Assembly: GCA_016713665.1 (NCBI GenBank)
Contig: JADJOR010000009.1
Coordinates: 434,001-498,000, forward strand
DNA: 64,000 nt
From: Deltaproteobacteria bacterium
Lineage (GTDB): Bacteria > Myxococcota_A > UBA9160 > UBA4427
Direction of reading: 5' to 3'
Below, one piece after another: positions 14,859-24,052 of this stretch. Position 1 is the first letter of the stretch. Every line of letters starts with the position of its first letter. The notes under the pieces were generated by a model, which worked only from the letters and a program-made list of their open reading frames with translations, was not told the origin of the DNA and made no database searches. A program made the translations under genes and the position numbers.

Positions 14859-16214
14859 TCAGTCCGTGATCGCCTGATAGACGCCGTTCTTGAACTCGGG
14901 AATGATCGGGATGCCGCCCGGCGGATAGAGCTGGATCATCAGGATCGCGACCAGGTCTTCCTGGGGATCGACCCAGAAATACGTCCCCGCCGCCCCGCCC
15001 CAGCCGTACTGGCCCTCGGAGCCGAGCGTCGCCCCCGGCGCCAGCTCTTCGACGACCGAGAATCCGAGCCCGAATCCCTGCCCGGGGAACCAGCCCGTCA
15101 GCATCGGCACGTCGCGCTCCTCGTCGCTCAGATGATTTACGGTCATCAGCTCGATCGACTTGCGGGACAGGAGCCGGTGGCCGCCCCACTCGCCCCCGCG
15201 CCGCAGCATCTCGCAGAAGCGGAGATAGTCGTCGATCGTCGAGACGAGGCCGCCGGCGCCCGACGGGAAGCTCGGCGCCGTCGCATAACGGCTCTTCTGC
15301 GGCGCGTCGACGAGCACGAGCTTGCCGTCGGGTCCGGGCCCATAGTTCGCCGCGAAGCGGGCGAGCTTCTCCGCCGGGACGTGGAAGTCCGTATCGACCA
15401 TGCCGAGGGGCTCGAAGATCTCCCGGCGCAGGAACGTCTCGAAGGGCTGGCCGGAGACGACGGCGACGAGCTGGCCGAGGACGTCGGTCGAGACGCCGTA
15501 GAGAAACTTCGTCCCAGGCTGATGGACCAGGGGCACCGTCGCGAGTCGCCGGATCCACTCCTCCGGCGCGAGGCTCGTCTGTGAACCGCGCAGGTCCCCG
15601 GCTGCGTAGGCCTGCTCGATGGCCTTCGGTGTCCCGACGCCGGGGAGCGAGCTCGCGAGGCCGGAGGTGTGGGTCAGCAGGTCGCGGACGGTCATCTCGC
15701 GGCGCGCCGGGACGACGTCGTCGAGAGGCGAGTCCGGCGTGCGCAGCACCTTCATGCCGGCGAGCTCCGGGAGATGCTTCGAGATCGGATCGGAGAGCAG
15801 GAGCTCGCCGCGCTCGACGAGGATCAGGACGGCGACGCTCGTGATCGGCTTCGTCATCGAATAGATGCGGAAGATCGTGTCGCGGGTCAGGGGGAGACCG
15901 GCTTCGCGATCCCGAAGCCCGGTCGCATGGAAGTGGACGACCTCGCCACCCCGCGCGACCAGGCTCGAGACGCCGACCAGCTCGCCGCGCTCGACGTGCT
16001 CGCCGAGGGTCCGGGCGAGACGGGCAAAGCGCTCGCTCGAGGTCCCCGAGTCCCTCACGGCCTCGACGACCTCGCTCGAGGCGAGCGAGCCGCTCGAGTC
16101 GCTGCGCGACGAACTCGCGCAGCCGGCGGTCCAGCCCGAGGCGCAGAGTCCGGCGAGGGAGAAGACGAGAAGCGCGGCGGTACGCCGGGGGCGAGGAGGC
16201 GAGGCGGGGGGCAT
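14859..16214 (-). CDS. Serine hydrolase, class C beta-lactamase fold (lipoprotein)
   Basis: A 451-residue protein with a lipoprotein-type signal peptide ending at GWTAGC. The catalytic SxxK is SMTK (in IFRIYSMTKPITS), the YxN-equivalent is YGV (in KFLYGVSTD), and the third motif reads WGGAAGT in place of KTG. This combination is typical of EstB-like esterases and beta-lactamase-related hydrolases rather than true beta-lactamases. ATG 16214 was chosen because it gives a proper signal peptide. It is transcribed divergently from the NTPase gene of the next cassette and converges with the Rieske gene. Confidence 0.82.
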   Translation of the reverse strand: MPPASPPRPRRTAALLVFSLAGLCASGWTAGCASSSRSDSSGSLASSEVVEAVRDSGTSSERFARLARTLGEHVERGELVGVSSLVARGGEVVHFHATGLRDREAGLPLTRDTIFRIYSMTKPITSVAVLILVERGELLLSDPISKHLPELAGMKVLRTPDSPLDDVVPARREMTVRDLLTHTSGLASSLPGVGTPKAIEQAYAAGDLRGSQTSLAPEEWIRRLATVPLVHQPGTKFLYGVSTDVLGQLVAVVSGQPFETFLRREIFEPLGMVDTDFHVPAEKLARFAANYGPGPDGKLVLVDAPQKSRYATAPSFPSGAGGLVSTIDDYLRFCEMLRRGGEWGGHRLLSRKSIELMTVNHLSDEERDVPMLTGWFPGQGFGLGFSVVEELAPGATLGSEGQYGWGGAAGTYFWVDPQEDLVAILMIQLYPPGGIPIIPEFKNGVYQAITD

Positions 16215-16391
16215 CGATGGGGCTCCGATCGGTCCTGCGCGCCGAGCGGGATGGGAGTTGCGCGCGGTCCAGCGCAGCATCTCCGACCCGAAGCGCCCTG
16301 TCCACGTCGAAAGCGTCATCGCCCCATGGGGGTCCGCTCGCAGAAAATCCCGATCATCCTGCGTTTGAAGTCATCTCGGGCCGCCGTGGCC

Positions 16392-16420
16392 TTGCGGATC
16401 TTCAGATCTTGGGATAAAAA
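16392..16420 (+). promoter_or_regulatory. Candidate promoter of the 16.5-21.9 kb cassette
   Basis: TTGCGG (16392-16397), 17 bases, then TAAAAA (16415-16420) inside GGATAAAAAAACCAAAAAAT. This is the most A/T-rich stretch I noticed in the window and stands out against 70% GC. It lies 50 bases before the first gene of the cassette. Confidence 0.45.
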
Positions 16421-16469
16421 AACCAAAAAATGATGTGGGCGAAGGCCCGACCCGACCGATGGGTCGATC

Positions 16470-17600
16470 GTGAATGCGGTCCCGGAGCTGAATTCGGTGC
16501 CGCTGGTGGAGAACGTCGTGATGGATGCCGAGTTCATGCCCGAAATCGTCGAGGTCCTTCCCGTGCGCATCGAGGAGGCGATTCGCGCCTATTCGACGCG
16601 TCGCGTGCCCGCAGACGCGATGCGGTCTCTGCGGAACGATCTCGCACCCTCTGCGGGCGATCTCGTCCTCGCGCGCGTCGAGTCGGTCGGACAGCACAAG
16701 CGACTCCATACGGTCGACGGCGGTCGCAAGAACCTCTTCGCCGGGGACCTCGTGATCGTCGCGTACGGCGATCGTTATGCGCCCAACCAGTACGAGGCGC
16801 TCGTGCCCTCCGATCTCCGCGACTGCGATCTCGCGGCAGGCGGTGGCATCGCAGGCCGGGTCGTCGCGCGCCACGAGAAGATGCGCGGCCCGACCCGGCT
16901 GCATCCGATCGGGCTCGTCGCGAGCGATCCCGACGGTCCGCCCCTCAATCTCGGCGGCTTCGGCCTCGAGCCCCCGACCTCGCGCGGGCCGATCCGCGTC
17001 CCCGTCGTGGCCGTCGTCGGGACGTCGATGGATGCGGGCAAGACGACGACCTCGGCCCATCTCGTCCGCGGCCTGCGCAACGCCGGCCAGCGTGTCGGCT
17101 ACGCCAAGGTCACGGGGACGGCCGCCGCGGGCGACCCCGGCTTGCTCCGGGATGCCGGTGCCCAGCTCGTCCTCGACTTCACGGACGCGGGCTTTGCCTC
17201 GACCTACCGACTGCCGAGCTCGACGGTCGTCGCGATCTTCGAGGAGCTCGTCCTCCATCTCGTGGCGGCCGGGGCCGACGCGATCGTGATCGAGGTCGCG
17301 GACGGGTTGCTCCAGCGCGAGACCGAGGCGCTGCTGCAGAGTCGGACCTTCCGTTCGCGGGTGAACGGCGTGATCTTCACGGCGGCGGACTCGCTCGGAG
17401 CGGTCGGCGGTGTCCAGTGGCTCCGCGATCGCAAGCTCCCGGTCGCGGGGCTCTCGGGACGGCTGTTGACGTCGCCGCTCCAGGTCCGGGAAGCGACCAC
17501 GGCGACCCGTCTCCCGGTCTACGGTCTGAAGGATCTGCTCGATCCCGCGACCGCCGCGAAGCTCGTGGCGGGGACCGCGAGCCTCGGGACCGTGGCATGA
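16470..17600 (+). CDS. P-loop NTPase, DUF1611/MobB-like
   Basis: A 376-residue protein. Residues about 60-150 look like a small beta-barrel domain (GDLVLARVESVGQHK, FAGDLVIVAYGDRYAPNQYE). A P-loop follows at 184-194 (GTSMDAGKTTT) with a Rossmann-like NTPase core (AGADAIVIEVADGLLQRET). The closest families I recognise are DUF1611 and MobB-like proteins; DUF1611 includes an enzyme of D-glutamate N-acetylation. GTG 16470 gives the full length; ATG 16521 is an alternative. The stop overlaps the next gene as ATGA. It could activate or modify an amino-acid-like substrate for the rest of the cassette, which is inference. Confidence 0.68.
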   Translation: MNAVPELNSVPLVENVVMDAEFMPEIVEVLPVRIEEAIRAYSTRRVPADAMRSLRNDLAPSAGDLVLARVESVGQHKRLHTVDGGRKNLFAGDLVIVAYGDRYAPNQYEALVPSDLRDCDLAAGGGIAGRVVARHEKMRGPTRLHPIGLVASDPDGPPLNLGGFGLEPPTSRGPIRVPVVAVVGTSMDAGKTTTSAHLVRGLRNAGQRVGYAKVTGTAAAGDPGLLRDAGAQLVLDFTDAGFASTYRLPSSTVVAIFEELVLHLVAAGADAIVIEVADGLLQRETEALLQSRTFRSRVNGVIFTAADSLGAVGGVQWLRDRKLPVAGLSGRLLTSPLQVREATTATRLPVYGLKDLLDPATAAKLVAGTASLGTVA

Positions 17601-18439
17601 AGAAGAGCGCACGAGCGATCGAGAACGCCGGGTCCGATCGACCCGGCGAGCTCGCCTACCACGCCTTCGTTCCCGAGCAGGCGGCCCAGAGAGGCCGCGC
17701 CGCGCTCGTCGTCGCGGTCCACGGGATCTCGCGCAACGCCCTGGAGCAGATGGCGGGCTTCTCGACCTTCGCGGCCGAGCGGGGCCACGTCCTGATGGCG
17801 CCCTGCTTCGACACGCCGGAGGACGAGGACTATCAACGCCTGGGGCGTCGGGGACGCGGTCGACGCGCGGACCTCGCCCTCGACGATGCCATCCGCCGTC
17901 TCGCCGAGAAGACGAAGATCGAGTTCGGCCCCCGATTCTTCTTCGGCTATTCCGGCGGCGGCCAGTTCGTCCATCGCTATCTGATGAGCCATCCCGACCG
18001 CGTCACCGCCGCCGTCGTCGCCGCCGCCGGCTGGTACACCTTCCCCGACGCACACCAGGCCTACCCCCACGGCCTCCGGGTGGGCGGCGCGCTCGCGGGC
18101 GTGCGGATGGAGCCGTCGGAGTTCCTGCGCGTCCCGCTCCTCGTCACCGTCGGCGCCCTCGACGTCGATCGGGACGCCTCGGTCCGCACGACGCCGAAGG
18201 TCGACGAGGGGCAGGGCGGTGACCGCATCGAGCGCGCGAAGCGCTGGATCACGGCGATGCAGGCGGCCGCGCGCGCGCGCAGCCTCCCCGCCCGACACGA
18301 GCTCACGATTCTCGACGGCGCCGGCCACTCGTTCTCGGATTGCGTCGAGGCCGGTCTCGCGCGAGCAAGCTTTCGATTCTTCGACTCGGTCGATGCGGCG
18401 ACGCCCGGCGTCTTCGGGTCGTGCCCAAACCCCAAGTGA
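17597..18439 (+). CDS. Alpha/beta hydrolase (possible peptidase or esterase)
   Basis: A 280-residue alpha/beta hydrolase with oxyanion segment VAVHGISRN, nucleophile elbow FFGYSGGGQF and a late catalytic His in LDGAGHSFSD; the acid is probably in VTVGALDVDRD. No signal peptide or lipobox is seen, so it should be cytoplasmic. It overlaps the NTPase gene by four bases and precedes the porin gene by 12 bases. Substrate unknown; in this setting it may cleave an ester, amide or precursor made or exported by the neighbours. Confidence 0.78.
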   Translation: MKKSARAIENAGSDRPGELAYHAFVPEQAAQRGRAALVVAVHGISRNALEQMAGFSTFAAERGHVLMAPCFDTPEDEDYQRLGRRGRGRRADLALDDAIRRLAEKTKIEFGPRFFFGYSGGGQFVHRYLMSHPDRVTAAVVAAAGWYTFPDAHQAYPHGLRVGGALAGVRMEPSEFLRVPLLVTVGALDVDRDASVRTTPKVDEGQGGDRIERAKRWITAMQAAARARSLPARHELTILDGAGHSFSDCVEAGLARASFRFFDSVDAATPGVFGSCPNPK

Positions 18440-18451
18440 GTACTCTTCCCG

Positions 18452-19672
18452 ATGAACTTTCGTAGTTTCCTTCTCGCCCTGACCTTCGCTCTCTCATCCG
18501 GTGTCGCGACGGCGGCTCGCGTCGAGATCATCGACGGCGACAACGTCGACTTCGTCGCGTCGACGAGCCGCGGGCTCAAGCTGCAGTTCCGAAAGCCCGA
18601 CCTGGTCTTCCGGATCGGCGGACGTCTCCAGGCGGACGCGGCGTTCTTCGACGCGGACGCGACCGATGCAGACGCCGATGGCAAGCTCCGTCGCGGGCGG
18701 CTCTATCTCTCCGGTCGGGTCCTCGACGACTTCGGCTTCAAGATCGAACGCGAGTTCGCTCCCGACCGTGGGGAGTTCCGGAATCTCTGGCTTTCGTACC
18801 GGTTGAACAGTCATGTCCGCTTCAAGGCGGGCAACTTCGTGTCGCCCTTCGGCCTCGAGCAGGTCGCGTCGTCGAACCTCCTGACCTTCATGGAGCGTGC
18901 GATGTCGGGGGCGATCGCGCCTTCGTTCCAGACCGGCGGTCGAGTCGACACGGCAGGTCGCTTCGCGAAGAAGAAGTCGCGCCACCGCTGGACCTGGGCC
19001 CTCGCGGTCGGCGCCGAGCCGATGGGCCAGGTCAGCGACGATACCCACCGCTCCGAACACTGGTCCGTCACTTCGCGGGCTACCTACGCGCCGATCGCGC
19101 GCAAGAAGCTCGTTCTTCATCTCGGCGGCTCCGCCGAGTATCGCGACGTGCTGGGGGACAGCGTCTATCGCATCGCGACCAGCCCGGAGTCGAGCCTCGG
19201 GCCGCGGTTCCTCAGCACGGGCGGACTTCAGGACGTTGATTCGGTCGTCTCTGCGGGCGCCGAGGCCGCGGCGCTCTTCGGCCCCGTCCTGCTCCAGGGC
19301 GAATATCAACGGGCCTTCCTTCAGCGCGAGACGGGCGGCGACGTCGACCTGGGCGGCGGCTACGTCCAGGCCAGCTGGGTCGTCACCGGCGAGCGCCGCG
19401 AATACAGCCGGCGATCCGGCACCTTCGGCAGCCTCGAGCCGCGCAGCGACTGGGGAGCCCTCGAGCTTGCAGCGCGCTACTCGGTCCTCGATCTGAACGA
19501 TGCGGACGTGATCGGAGGCGAGGCCGAGAACTGGACGGTGGGCGCCAACTGGTACGTTCGACGGAATCTCCGATTCATGTTCAACTACGTTCGTGTCCAC
19601 GGCAAACAGCGGATCACGGACACCTCCGACGATCCCCAGATCTTCCAGTTCAGAGCCCAGCTCTTCTTCTGA
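18452..19672 (+). CDS. OprO/OprP-like outer-membrane porin
   Basis: A 406-residue protein with a signal peptide cleaved near VATAARVE, a mature beta-barrel pattern of alternating strands and a C-terminal aromatic residue (FRAQLFF), as expected for an outer-membrane porin. RIGGRLQADAAFF and FKIEREFAPDRGEFRNLW near the N-terminus are typical of the phosphate-selective porin family; VRFKAGNFVSPFGLEQ is another family element. It probably passes a small anion or the cassette's product through the outer membrane. No phosphate transport genes are nearby. Confidence 0.8.
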   Translation: MNFRSFLLALTFALSSGVATAARVEIIDGDNVDFVASTSRGLKLQFRKPDLVFRIGGRLQADAAFFDADATDADADGKLRRGRLYLSGRVLDDFGFKIEREFAPDRGEFRNLWLSYRLNSHVRFKAGNFVSPFGLEQVASSNLLTFMERAMSGAIAPSFQTGGRVDTAGRFAKKKSRHRWTWALAVGAEPMGQVSDDTHRSEHWSVTSRATYAPIARKKLVLHLGGSAEYRDVLGDSVYRIATSPESSLGPRFLSTGGLQDVDSVVSAGAEAAALFGPVLLQGEYQRAFLQRETGGDVDLGGGYVQASWVVTGERREYSRRSGTFGSLEPRSDWGALELAARYSVLDLNDADVIGGEAENWTVGANWYVRRNLRFMFNYVRVHGKQRITDTSDDPQIFQFRAQLFF

Positions 19673-19690
19673 GCGCCGAGGTCGAACGCG

Positions 19691-21331
19691 ATGAGCATGC
19701 CGAAGGTCTTCGCAGGCAGGCGCCGCCACTGGATCGGACTCCTGATCGCCAACGGCGTGGCGCAGGCGGTCGCGGGATTCGGGCTCGCCTTCTGTCTGCG
19801 GGAGCTGATGCGAGAGGCCGAGACGGGCGCCCTCGCGTGGGGCTGGCTCTCCGCGATGATCGTGCTCGGGATGCTCATCCTCGCCTTGCGGATTCGTGAG
19901 GCCAGCGACGCCGAGCGATTGGGACAGGACTACGTGACCCGGGTCCGGCTTCGGATCTTCGAGCGGGTCGCGTTCCGCCCGAGCTCGGCCGGAGGCGCGA
20001 AGCGGTTCGGGGTGACGATCACGCGTCTGACGGGCGACCTCAACTCGCTGCGAAACTGGGTCAGCCTCGGGGTCGCGCGGAGCGTCGTCGCGGGCTTCAG
20101 CATCCTGGGGCTGATCGCGGGTCTGGCCTACTTCAGCCCGGTGGCGGCGCTCTCGACTTCCGGTGTCGTGATCGCCTGCGGCCTTTCGTGGGCACTCGCG
20201 ATCCCGAAGCTCCGGAGCTCGGTCCGCGAGGCGCGTCGTCGCCGGGGACGCCTCACGAACAACCTGAGCGAGAAGGTCCTCGCCGCGCGCGCGGTGGTGA
20301 AGCTCGGTCGAGCGGTGGACGAGAGCGAGCGGATCCGGCGGGACAGCGGGCGCTTGCGGGATGCGTTGATCCGCCGCGCCCGTTGGAGCTCGCTCGTGCG
20401 TTCCACGTCCGAGCTCGCGTGGCCCGTCGCGATTGTCGCCCTGCTGGCGAGCATGGTGGCGACGGCCCGGCCGACGTCGGAGCTCGTCGTCGCCGTCCTC
20501 CTGACGGGCATGATCGTGACCGCGATGGGCCAGGTCGCGCGCGCCTTCGATCATCGGATCGCGTTCGAGGAGGGCCGCCGCCGGATCGGCGAAGCGCTCT
20601 CCGAGCCGCGCCTGCGCGAGGCGCGCAACGCGGTCGAGCTGCCCGGCGCCGGTCCCCTGCGCCTCGAGCTCGATTCCGTCCTCGTCGCAGGGGCCTTCGG
20701 GAAGCTCGATCTCGTGGCTTCGGCCGGGGAGCGGATCCTCGTGGTCGGCCCGACGGGAGCGGGCAAATCCGTGCTGCTGGGCCTCGCCGTGCGACTGCGC
20801 GATCCCGATTCGGGCGAGCTTCGTCTCGACGGCATCCCGATCCAACGCCTCGAGCTCGACGCGCTGCACGACTCGGTTCAGCTCGTGAGCGGCGACATCC
20901 CGCTGTTGCGGGGAACGATCGGCGAGAACGTGGGCTACGGCGCGCCGGAAGAGGAAGCCGAATGGATCCAGAGCGTCGCGGACGCCTGTGGACTCATGGC
21001 GGATCCCGCCCTGGCCGAGCGGGGCCTCGAGACCCGGGTCGACGAGCAGGGCGCGAATCTGCCCCAGCGTCTGCGGCAGCGGATCCTGCTCGCCCGCGCG
21101 ATCGCGACGCGGCCGCGCTTGATCCTGATCGACGAGCCCGGCCTCCTCGCGGACCCCGCCTCGATTCGGGATCTCGAAAGGGCGCTCGATCTCGTGGAAT
21201 CCACGGCGCTGATCGTCGCGGACCGACCGAATGCGGCCATCGAGGTCGACTGGATCTGGACTCTTCCGGATGGACGGGCGGACCGTCCGATCCGCAATCC
21301 GAACGTGATCGAGGGAATCCGATGGAGCTGA
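19691..21331 (+). CDS. ABC exporter half-transporter with degenerate ATPase motifs
   Basis: A 546-residue fusion of a six-helix membrane domain (about 1-290) and an ATP-binding domain. Walker A is intact (GPTGAGKS, 353-360) and Walker B keeps its Glu (LILIDEPG, 477-484). The signature LSGGQ is replaced by NLPQR (456-460), the Q-loop region reads LVSGDIPLL with no Gln at the usual place, and the switch His is absent (VADRPNAA, about 509-516). ATP binding is therefore likely, but turnover may be altered unless it pairs with another subunit. The last ten bases overlap the dioxygenase gene, so the two are coupled. Confidence 0.82.
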   Translation: MSMPKVFAGRRRHWIGLLIANGVAQAVAGFGLAFCLRELMREAETGALAWGWLSAMIVLGMLILALRIREASDAERLGQDYVTRVRLRIFERVAFRPSSAGGAKRFGVTITRLTGDLNSLRNWVSLGVARSVVAGFSILGLIAGLAYFSPVAALSTSGVVIACGLSWALAIPKLRSSVREARRRRGRLTNNLSEKVLAARAVVKLGRAVDESERIRRDSGRLRDALIRRARWSSLVRSTSELAWPVAIVALLASMVATARPTSELVVAVLLTGMIVTAMGQVARAFDHRIAFEEGRRRIGEALSEPRLREARNAVELPGAGPLRLELDSVLVAGAFGKLDLVASAGERILVVGPTGAGKSVLLGLAVRLRDPDSGELRLDGIPIQRLELDALHDSVQLVSGDIPLLRGTIGENVGYGAPEEEAEWIQSVADACGLMADPALAERGLETRVDEQGANLPQRLRQRILLARAIATRPRLILIDEPGLLADPASIRDLERALDLVESTALIVADRPNAAIEVDWIWTLPDGRADRPIRNPNVIEGIRWS

Positions 21332-21927
21332 AGTACTTCCGAAGGTTGAAATGCGATCTCGACGTGCGGCCGATCGCGGCGGAAATCGCCGCCCAGCCCG
21401 ACGCATGGTTCCAGCAGACGGGGCGCCAGCGAGTCCGTGTGCAGGCGGAGGCCCTCGCCATTCCGCTCCGAGGGCTGCGGAAATCGAAGATGGTCGACGT
21501 CGAGCGGCGGGACGTCCAGGAGTCGCGGTACACGTCGCTTTCCCGCTCGTTTCCGGCCGCGCGCGAGTTCATCGAAGCGTTCGCCGCGGAGGTCGGCGGT
21601 CGCCTCGGCCGCGCCAAGATCGTGAATCTTCCGCCCGGCGGGCGCGTCCATCCCCACGTCGATCGCGGACAGTATTATGCGTCGCGCGATCGGTACCATC
21701 TGGTGGTCGACAGCGCGGGCTGCGGCATGTCGGCCGAGGACGAGCAGGTCGTGATGCGCCCCGGCGAGCTCTGGTGGTTCGACAACAAGGCGGAGCATGC
21801 CGCCTGGAACGATACGTCCGAGGCTCGGATCCATCTGATCTTCGACGTCAAGCCGCGGCGATCGGCCACGCGGCAGGCGTCGCGTTCGCAGGCTCCCAAC
21901 CCCGCGCGGGCGGGCGGCATGGGCTGA
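21322..21927 (+). CDS. Aspartyl/asparaginyl beta-hydroxylase-like dioxygenase
   Basis: A 201-residue 2-oxoglutarate/Fe(II) dioxygenase of the aspartyl beta-hydroxylase type. Metal ligands are in HPHVD (110-114) and at His159 in WWFDNKAEHAAWN; the 2-oxoglutarate Arg is in RDRYHL (122-127), with a second candidate in ARIHLIF. Bacterial members hydroxylate Asp/Asn/Arg-type side chains, free or in peptides or lipids. The C-terminal 25 residues are basic and disordered. It is the last gene of the five-gene cassette and starts inside the ABC exporter gene. Confidence 0.83.
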   Translation: MELKYFRRLKCDLDVRPIAAEIAAQPDAWFQQTGRQRVRVQAEALAIPLRGLRKSKMVDVERRDVQESRYTSLSRSFPAAREFIEAFAAEVGGRLGRAKIVNLPPGGRVHPHVDRGQYYASRDRYHLVVDSAGCGMSAEDEQVVMRPGELWWFDNKAEHAAWNDTSEARIHLIFDVKPRRSATRQASRSQAPNPARAGGMG

Positions 21928-21949
21928 CGCGGCCGCGTCGATCGGACCG

Positions 21950-21979
21950 TTGACTCGAGACCGCCGTCGAGCGCATCAT
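21950..21979 (+). promoter_or_regulatory. Possible promoter of the SnoaL-like gene
   Basis: TTGACT (21950-21955), an 18-base spacer and CATCAT (21974-21979), 54 bases before the start codon. The -35 is strong, the -10 matches only 4 of 6. Confidence 0.3.
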
Positions 21980-22033
21980 CGACCCCGCACCAGGTCGAGT
22001 GGGACGCGGTGACGCAGGGGAGGCCGGTCGGTC

Positions 22034-22522
22034 ATGGCACTGAAGCTCGAGGAGCTCGAGCGCAAGCTCGAAGAGCTGCGCGACATCGAAGCGATCAAGC
22101 AGCTCAAGGCCGAATACTGCGACATCTGCGACGACGCCCACGATCCCGACCGGATCGTCGGAATCTTCACGGAGGACTGCGTCTGGGAAGGCGAGGGCGT
22201 CGCCACGGTCCGCGGCCACGCCGAGCTGCGCCGCCTCTTCGAGGACTTCGCCCGGCGCGTCAGCTTCTCACAGCACAACGTCTTCAATCCGCGGATCACG
22301 GTCGACGGCGATCGCGCCCACGGCATCTGGTACCTGCTCGGCCCCTTCACGTTCCGCGAGGGCAACCGCGCGCTCTGGGTCGCCGTGCGATACGAAGAGG
22401 ACTACGTGAAGCGCGACGGCCGCTGGAAGATCGAGCGCCTGCGCGGGATCGGCCGCATGGCGGCGCCCCACGAGCTGGGCTGGGCGGCGGGGGTCGATCC
22501 GGGGGTGTTCTCGAAGGGCTGA
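22034..22522 (+). CDS. SnoaL-like (NTF2-fold) protein
   Basis: A 162-residue NTF2-fold protein. The family pattern is clear: DIEAIKQLKAEYCDICDDAHDPD, IVGIFTEDCVWEG, a GHAELRRLF helix, then FNPRITVDGDRAHGIWYLLG and RYEEDYVKRDGRWKIERL. Proteins of this group are small hydratases, isomerases or dehydrases acting on polyketide, steroid or aromatic compounds. GGGGAGG lies upstream of ATG 22034. It stands alone between the cassette and a convergent monooxygenase gene. A second family member is at 50707. Confidence 0.8.
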   Translation: MALKLEELERKLEELRDIEAIKQLKAEYCDICDDAHDPDRIVGIFTEDCVWEGEGVATVRGHAELRRLFEDFARRVSFSQHNVFNPRITVDGDRAHGIWYLLGPFTFREGNRALWVAVRYEEDYVKRDGRWKIERLRGIGRMAAPHELGWAAGVDPGVFSKG

Positions 22523-22550
22523 GCGTCCCGAAGATCGACGTCGTTGGCCC

Positions 22551-23831
22551 TCAGCGCCCTCCCGCCTCCCGCCGCAGGTCGTGGGCCCGGAACGGGCAGT
22601 GCGCGACGGGCTCGCGCAGGATCGGGTAGGCGCGGCGCTCGAGCTCGCGCGGGCTCGGCAGCGGAAAACGATCCAGCAGTCTCGCCGCGACCCATTTCGC
22701 CTGCTGCTCGGCCATCGGCCAGATGCTGCAGAAGACGCGCATCACGCCGACCACGAAGAGCCGAGGATGCCGCGGATGGAGGATGCCCCGGTAGAGGCGC
22801 AGGTCCATCGGATCCGCGACGCCGAGGACCTCCGGCGCGAGATAGGGCAGCGAGAAGCGGTAGCCCGTCGCGAGGACCACGGCGTCGATCGCTTCGCGCG
22901 AGCCGTCCTCGAACTCGACTTCGCGGCCGTGATAGGCGCGCAGGCCGGGGCGCGCGGTGACCCGGCCCTCCGCGAGCAGGCGCAGGATCTCGTCGTTCAC
23001 GATCGCCCGCTTCTGGAACGGATCGCTCGGTGCCGGCGGGAGGCCGACGGATTCGGGGCGCGGCAGCGCGCTCGTCATGCGGGCGAGGGCGCGGGGGAAG
23101 ATCTTCGCGAAGAGGGCGTCGCGGATCCTGACCGGCAGCAGGCGGAACAGCGCGGGGATCGGCTCCGAGGGATGGGGCGGCGCCGGACGGCCCGGAGCGA
23201 GGCGCGGGAAGATGAAATTGCCGGAGCGCGCCGAGAGCAGGACGCGCGCCTCACGGGAGAGCTCGGCGGCGATCTCGCAGCCGCTGTTGCCGAGGCCGAC
23301 GACGAGCACGCGGCGACCGCGCAGGTCGACCGGCGTCGTCGGATCGCGGTAGTCCTTCGAATGGAGGATCGGTCCGTCGAAGGATCCCGGCGTCGAGGGC
23401 CGGATGGGATCCCAGAGATTGCCCGTCGCGGCGACGACCGCATCGAAGCGCTCCTGCGCTCGCCCCGAGGCCGCGACGAGGAAGCCGCCGTCCGGCTCGG
23501 GCTCGACCCGCTCGACGCGGGTCTCGAGGGCGATGTGGTCGGCGAGCCCGAAATGGGCCGCATAACGTGCGAGCCAGTCGGCCATCTGCTCGTGGCTCGG
23601 ATAGTCGGGGTAGTCGGCGGGGAAGGCGAAGTCGGTGAACCGGCTCATCGCCGGATTCGTGTTCGTCCGGAGCGAACGGTAGGCCGCGGAGGTCCCGCTC
23701 GGGTTGTCGAGGACCCACTGCCCACCGACGCGGGGGCCGGCTTCGAAGCCGCGGGCGTCGAGACCGGCCTCGCGCAGGGTCTTCAGGGTGGTCAGGCCGC
23801 TGGGCCCGGCGCCGATGACCGCGACCTTCAC
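22551..23831 (-). CDS. FMO/Baeyer-Villiger-type flavin monooxygenase
   Basis: A 426-residue enzyme with an FAD Rossmann motif at the start (GAGPSGLTTLKTL), an NADPH motif in the middle (VVGLGNSGCEIAAEL) and the FMO-type linker FDAVVAATGNLWDP. DAVVLATGYRFSLPYL near the C-terminus is also typical. Such enzymes insert one oxygen atom at N, S or ketone carbons. I chose GTG 23831 because GGAGG lies seven bases before it; GTG 23837, two codons earlier, is nearly on top of that signal. The gene converges with the SnoaL-like gene; tRNA-Pro lies upstream on the same strand. Confidence 0.83.
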   Translation of the reverse strand: MKVAVIGAGPSGLTTLKTLREAGLDARGFEAGPRVGGQWVLDNPSGTSAAYRSLRTNTNPAMSRFTDFAFPADYPDYPSHEQMADWLARYAAHFGLADHIALETRVERVEPEPDGGFLVAASGRAQERFDAVVAATGNLWDPIRPSTPGSFDGPILHSKDYRDPTTPVDLRGRRVLVVGLGNSGCEIAAELSREARVLLSARSGNFIFPRLAPGRPAPPHPSEPIPALFRLLPVRIRDALFAKIFPRALARMTSALPRPESVGLPPAPSDPFQKRAIVNDEILRLLAEGRVTARPGLRAYHGREVEFEDGSREAIDAVVLATGYRFSLPYLAPEVLGVADPMDLRLYRGILHPRHPRLFVVGVMRVFCSIWPMAEQQAKWVAARLLDRFPLPSPRELERRAYPILREPVAHCPFRAHDLRREAGGR

Positions 23832-23963
23832 GAGCACGCCTCCAGCCCGCAGGCCCGGAGGGCTCCGACGCGCGGGCGGGCCCGAGCGGCTTCGGGGCGA
23901 AGAGATCGAAACGAGCGGAGCGAGCGAGCGCGAATCGAGAGAGGAGCGGGGACGAACGCATCA

Positions 23964-24040
<77 letters not shown>

Positions 24041-24052
24041 ACCGAGCGGCGG

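Noticed and set aside
14859..16214. A class C beta-lactamase resistance gene
   Set aside because: The third motif is WGGAAGT rather than KTG and the YxN position is YGV; this fits EstB-like esterases.
18494..21406. A 970-codon open frame opposite the porin and ABC exporter genes
   Set aside because: Antisense shadow; the plus-strand genes overlap one another as in an operon and carry Walker motifs.
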